Of a DNA stretch of 64,000 nucleotides, positions 62,128 through 64,000 are shown piece after piece (within the stretch, counting starts at the first letter, position 1; the number at the start of each line of letters is the position of its first letter). Origin of the DNA: Corynebacterium gallinarum. Lineage in GTDB: Bacteria; Actinomycetota; Actinomycetes; Mycobacteriales; Mycobacteriaceae. Location: contig NZ_JACSPR010000014.1 of the NCBI RefSeq assembly GCF_014837045.1, positions 1 through 64,000 on the forward strand. The letters run 5' to 3'. The position numbers and the translations under genes are program-made. The notes below the pieces were generated by a model that worked only from the letters and a program-made list of their open reading frames with translations, was not told the DNA's origin and did not search any database.

Positions 62128-62778
62128 ATGCTCACGCACCCCGCCCACACCACCGCACCGCTGCTGCGCTACCTGCAGGCCGCACCTGTGGTCAGCGACC
62201 ATGCCGGCCGCATGTTCTCCGCCACGGACTACGTGCTGACCCAGCCGACCTGCGTCCTTGATCAGCACTCCGGCGACTGCCCCAACAGCACAACCCTCAG
62301 CCCTGTCAGTCTGGTGCTCAACCTGATTTTTGCACCACGTGAACAGCGGCTTCAGACCCCTCCACCAGTGCCGATTGATCACCCGGGCGTAGTGGTCATC
62401 GTCGACCTCGGGAGCAACCACTGCAACGGCAGTGGCGCCGGCTCGAGCAACAACCGCAACAAGCGCAGCACCAACCACCGAGTCATTGAGCGTGGCGGCG
62501 CCACGGTGCAGGCGGTACAGGAGTTCTTGAGTGACCAGCTCTACCTCCCCACCAAGTATCTAGATGAGGGGATGGTCCGTGCACCCTACTTCGACGGCGA
62601 GAAGTTCACCGCTGTGTCCTACAGCGAGATCATCACAGCCATGGGTGCATCGAGCGACCCCTGGGACGAGGCCGGGGCTCGCTGGCTGCTGAACAACCGC
62701 CTGCGGCTGGCTGTCTATAGAGTCCAAGCAGACCGACTCATCACACCTGAAGAGGTGGCGCAGCTGCCCTACTGGTGA
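62128..62778 (+). CDS. hypothetical protein, plasmid-type
   Basis: A 216-residue protein with no recognised family. The N-terminal ~50 residues and the C-terminal ~90 residues (VQEFLSDQLYLPTKYLDEGM to the PEEVAQLPYW end) look like a folded helical protein. The middle is unusual (SNHCNGSGAGSSNNRNKRST) and low in complexity, possibly a linker or the mark of an old frameshift. The start is well supported by AAGGAG 9 bases upstream, and a clean terminator lies at 62830. Confidence 0.65.
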   Translation: MLTHPAHTTAPLLRYLQAAPVVSDHAGRMFSATDYVLTQPTCVLDQHSGDCPNSTTLSPVSLVLNLIFAPREQRLQTPPPVPIDHPGVVVIVDLGSNHCNGSGAGSSNNRNKRSTNHRVIERGGATVQAVQEFLSDQLYLPTKYLDEGMVRAPYFDGEKFTAVSYSEIITAMGASSDPWDEAGARWLLNNRLRLAVYRVQADRLITPEEVAQLPYW

Positions 62779-62829
62779 CTCACCCTGCTCATCCCCCTGC
62801 CAGTCCCCTGCCACCCAACCCACCACTCA

Positions 62830-62880
62830 CCCCGTCCAGGAACTGCCGCGGCAGCTCTCCTGGGCGGGGTTCTTTTTCTC
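62830..62880 (+). terminator. intrinsic terminator of the gene at 62128
   Basis: CCCCGTCCAGGA (62830-62841) pairs with TCCTGGGCGGGG (62858-62869, one G-T pair), enclosing a smaller CTGCCGCGGCAG palindrome, followed by TTCTTTTTCTC. Confidence 0.8.
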
Positions 62881-62943
62881 TGAGCTCAACCATCTGTGCC
62901 TGTGTCCAACCCACCTGTGTCTGTATTCCAGGCTCGTATCCTG

Positions 62944-62999
62944 CCCTGTAGATGGCTCCTGTGACCGACAGTCACGGAGACCGTCTACAGGGCATTTTT
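62944..62999 (+). terminator. second hairpin with T-run
   Basis: CCCTGTAGA (62944-62952) pairs perfectly with TCTACAGGG (62984-62992), with an inner GTGAC/GTCAC stem, followed by CATTTTTC. No gene ends just before it, so it may end a small RNA or be a back-up terminator. Confidence 0.6.
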
Positions 63000-63011
63000 C
63001 TGACCACCTGG

Positions 63012-63290
63012 CTGTCTGTAATCCTGACACTGCGTTGATCGTGCGACAGTTGTCGGAAAAGTGGTCTGTTTTACAGACAGTTTTCGATACAGGATTCTGA
63101 CCAGGATCTTGATGGTCCATATTTCAGACACAATCCTGTCTAAAATATGGACCTATTTTTGACCATGACGGCAGTGTCAGGATTTCAGACACTCTCAGCG
63201 ACACACCAGTGTCGGTTTTCTGAACACCGGTGCAGTGTCCAGATTATGGTCTGGAATCCAGACACAATCCTGTCGATATTTCAGACAATG
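63012..63290. repeat. array of CAGACA/TGTCTG repeats (iteron-like)
   Basis: CAGACACAATCCTGTC occurs exactly at 63125-63140 and 63259-63274. TTTCAGACA occurs at 63122, 63184 and 63279, and CTGTCTGTAA/TTACAGACAG form an inverted pair (63012-63021, 63071-63080). CCATATTT/AAATATGG frames one copy (63118-63150). There is no gene here. An origin, centromere or transfer site is likely. Confidence 0.6.
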
Positions 63291-63350
63291 GCAGCAGTGT
63301 CTGCCAGAGTGTCGCTGACACGGACAGTATTCTGGTCACTTATTTCGACA

Positions 63351-63412
63351 CCCCGCCTCGTGAGGTGCCCACTGAGACCACTCAGGGGCTTCTCGAGGCG
63401 GGGTTATTTTTT
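63351..63412 (+). terminator. intrinsic terminator at the end of the repeat array
   Basis: CCCCGCCTCG (63351-63360) pairs perfectly with CGAGGCGGGG (63394-63403), with a small inner CTGAG/CTCAG stem, followed by TTATTTTTT. It closes the repeat region, so something is transcribed through it from the left. Confidence 0.7.
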
Positions 63413-63622
63413 CCTGCTTTCGCTTCTATGTTCGAGAACATGCGACAGTGTTCGAGTCTCAGGGTTTCAGCTCCTATGGCTTCGCAGGGACACGTCTCGG
63501 CCGGCGTCCAGCAGCGCTGCGACCCCCGCCCTGTGGCGGCTACCGGCTCGCTGCCGCATCATCGCTGTGCCGGCTCAGACGGTGTGAAACGGGGCCTGAA
63601 ACAGGGCCGAAACAGGGCACGG

Positions 63623-63668
63623 AATAACGTTACTAATAACTGAAGTGCGTTATTAACGGTGATATACT
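63623..63668 (+). promoter_or_regulatory. promoter with overlapping AATAACG/CGTTATT dyad
   Basis: AATAACG (63623-63629) and CGTTATT (63648-63654) form a dyad just upstream of a TATACT -10-like hexamer (63663-63668). A short ATCTGCCC/GGGCAGAT hairpin follows at 63690-63709. No gene I can support begins before the window ends at 64000; the remainder (63710-64000) is GC-rich and unassigned. Confidence 0.5.
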
Positions 63669-64000
63669 GGACTTATTGCAAGCGCCTGAATCTGCCCCGC
63701 TGGGCAGATATTAACGACCCCCTGAGGCGAGTTATTCACCCCGGTTGTCCGGCTCGTCCAGGTGCCCGTGATCCGCTTCTGCAGGCGGTGTTTCGGAGTC
63801 GGGATTATCCCGCTGCTTCCCGCCCCGGTGTCGGCTCGGTACCGGCCGCTGCAGCGGCGCTCGCAGCCCCGCAGCGGCGACGTGGCCACCCCCGCCTCAG
63901 GCGCGCCCCAGCCACGTCCCCCGGGAGTCGGTTCTCACCCCACCCACACCGAGGATCCAGCGGTGTCACCGAGGCGCTTCAGCGGGGCTCTGTGGCGCCC

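Noticed and set aside
63000..63300. Possible CRISPR array because of repeated CAGACACAATCCTGTC
   Set aside because: Only two exact copies with irregular spacing, half-sites in both orientations and no cas genes; iteron-like repeats fit better.

Overview
The window looks like a segment of a large corynebacterial (Actinobacteria, Corynebacterium-type) plasmid or plasmid-like accessory region. The evidence is a theta-type RepA replicase with a C-terminal helix-turn-helix, a ParA ATPase with a small basic partner, a KfrA-type coiled-coil DNA-binding protein, several iteron-like arrays, many insertion sequences, and metal-resistance genes whose closest recognisable relatives are corynebacterial and mycobacterial (CopRS, CsoR, CmtR, CadD, CueP). 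Coding DNA is mostly GC-rich. A few accessory islands (about 3.0-4.0 kb, 16.0-16.9 kb and 60.8-61.5 kb) are visibly more AT-rich. Assignments come from reading sequence and remembered family features; no database search was run.

Layout. 1-1.6 kb is non-coding, with a striking nested inverted repeat (cloverleaf) and degenerate GC-rich repeats. 1.6-8.3 kb is the backbone: a Nudix hydrolase, a small ribbon-helix-helix-like protein, a zinc-ribbon protein, a decayed parA copy, an ApeA-like HEPN defence gene lodged between that copy and the intact parA, the small ParA partner, and repA. 8.4-14.9 kb is a complete type I restriction-modification locus (hsdR, hsdS, hsdM). 15.1-19.8 kb is a mosaic of an IS5-type element with a damaged transposase, two small AT-rich membrane-protein genes, two serine resolvases and a BrnT/BrnA-like toxin-antitoxin pair.

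20.0-29.7 kb handles divalent metals. It has an mntH gene broken by a stop and a frameshift, an intact MntR, cmtR-cadD, an IS481-type element abutting the cadD stop, a DinB-like protein, a CDF exporter, SURF1, a P-type ATPase (SPC type) and a second cmtR. 29.8-36 kb has copC, a CopD-CtaG fusion, an M23 peptidase, an ArsR-type repressor, a DsbA-like oxidase and VKOR, i.e. envelope copper handling plus oxidative folding.

36.1-58.1 kb is bounded by two direct copies of an IS6-type element and forms a pseudo-compound transposon. It carries pdxS, csoR, a YHS-type protein, copA, copZ, a second M23 peptidase with a decayed arsR, the system II cytochrome c maturation genes (ccsB, resB, ccdA, tlpA-like), a multicopper oxidase, cueP, copRS, a second CopZ-like protein, copB, a YdhK-like lipoprotein and a methyltransferase. 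Cytosolic copper would be sensed by CsoR (three near-identical operators) and extracytoplasmic copper by CopRS (two CopR-box-like repeats). Copper would be pumped out by CopA and CopB and oxidised or buffered outside by the oxidase, CueP and CopC.

58.2-64 kb returns to backbone-like DNA: a ComF-like phosphoribosyltransferase overlapping a DprA gene, kfrA with a 31-bp dyad upstream, an AT-rich segment with GCGCAC motifs, a hypothetical gene, three intrinsic-terminator-like hairpins and a CAGACA/TGTCTG repeat array. The least explained items are the DprA-phosphoribosyltransferase operon, the ApeA-like gene inside the partition locus, the terminal cloverleaf and the repeat arrays.
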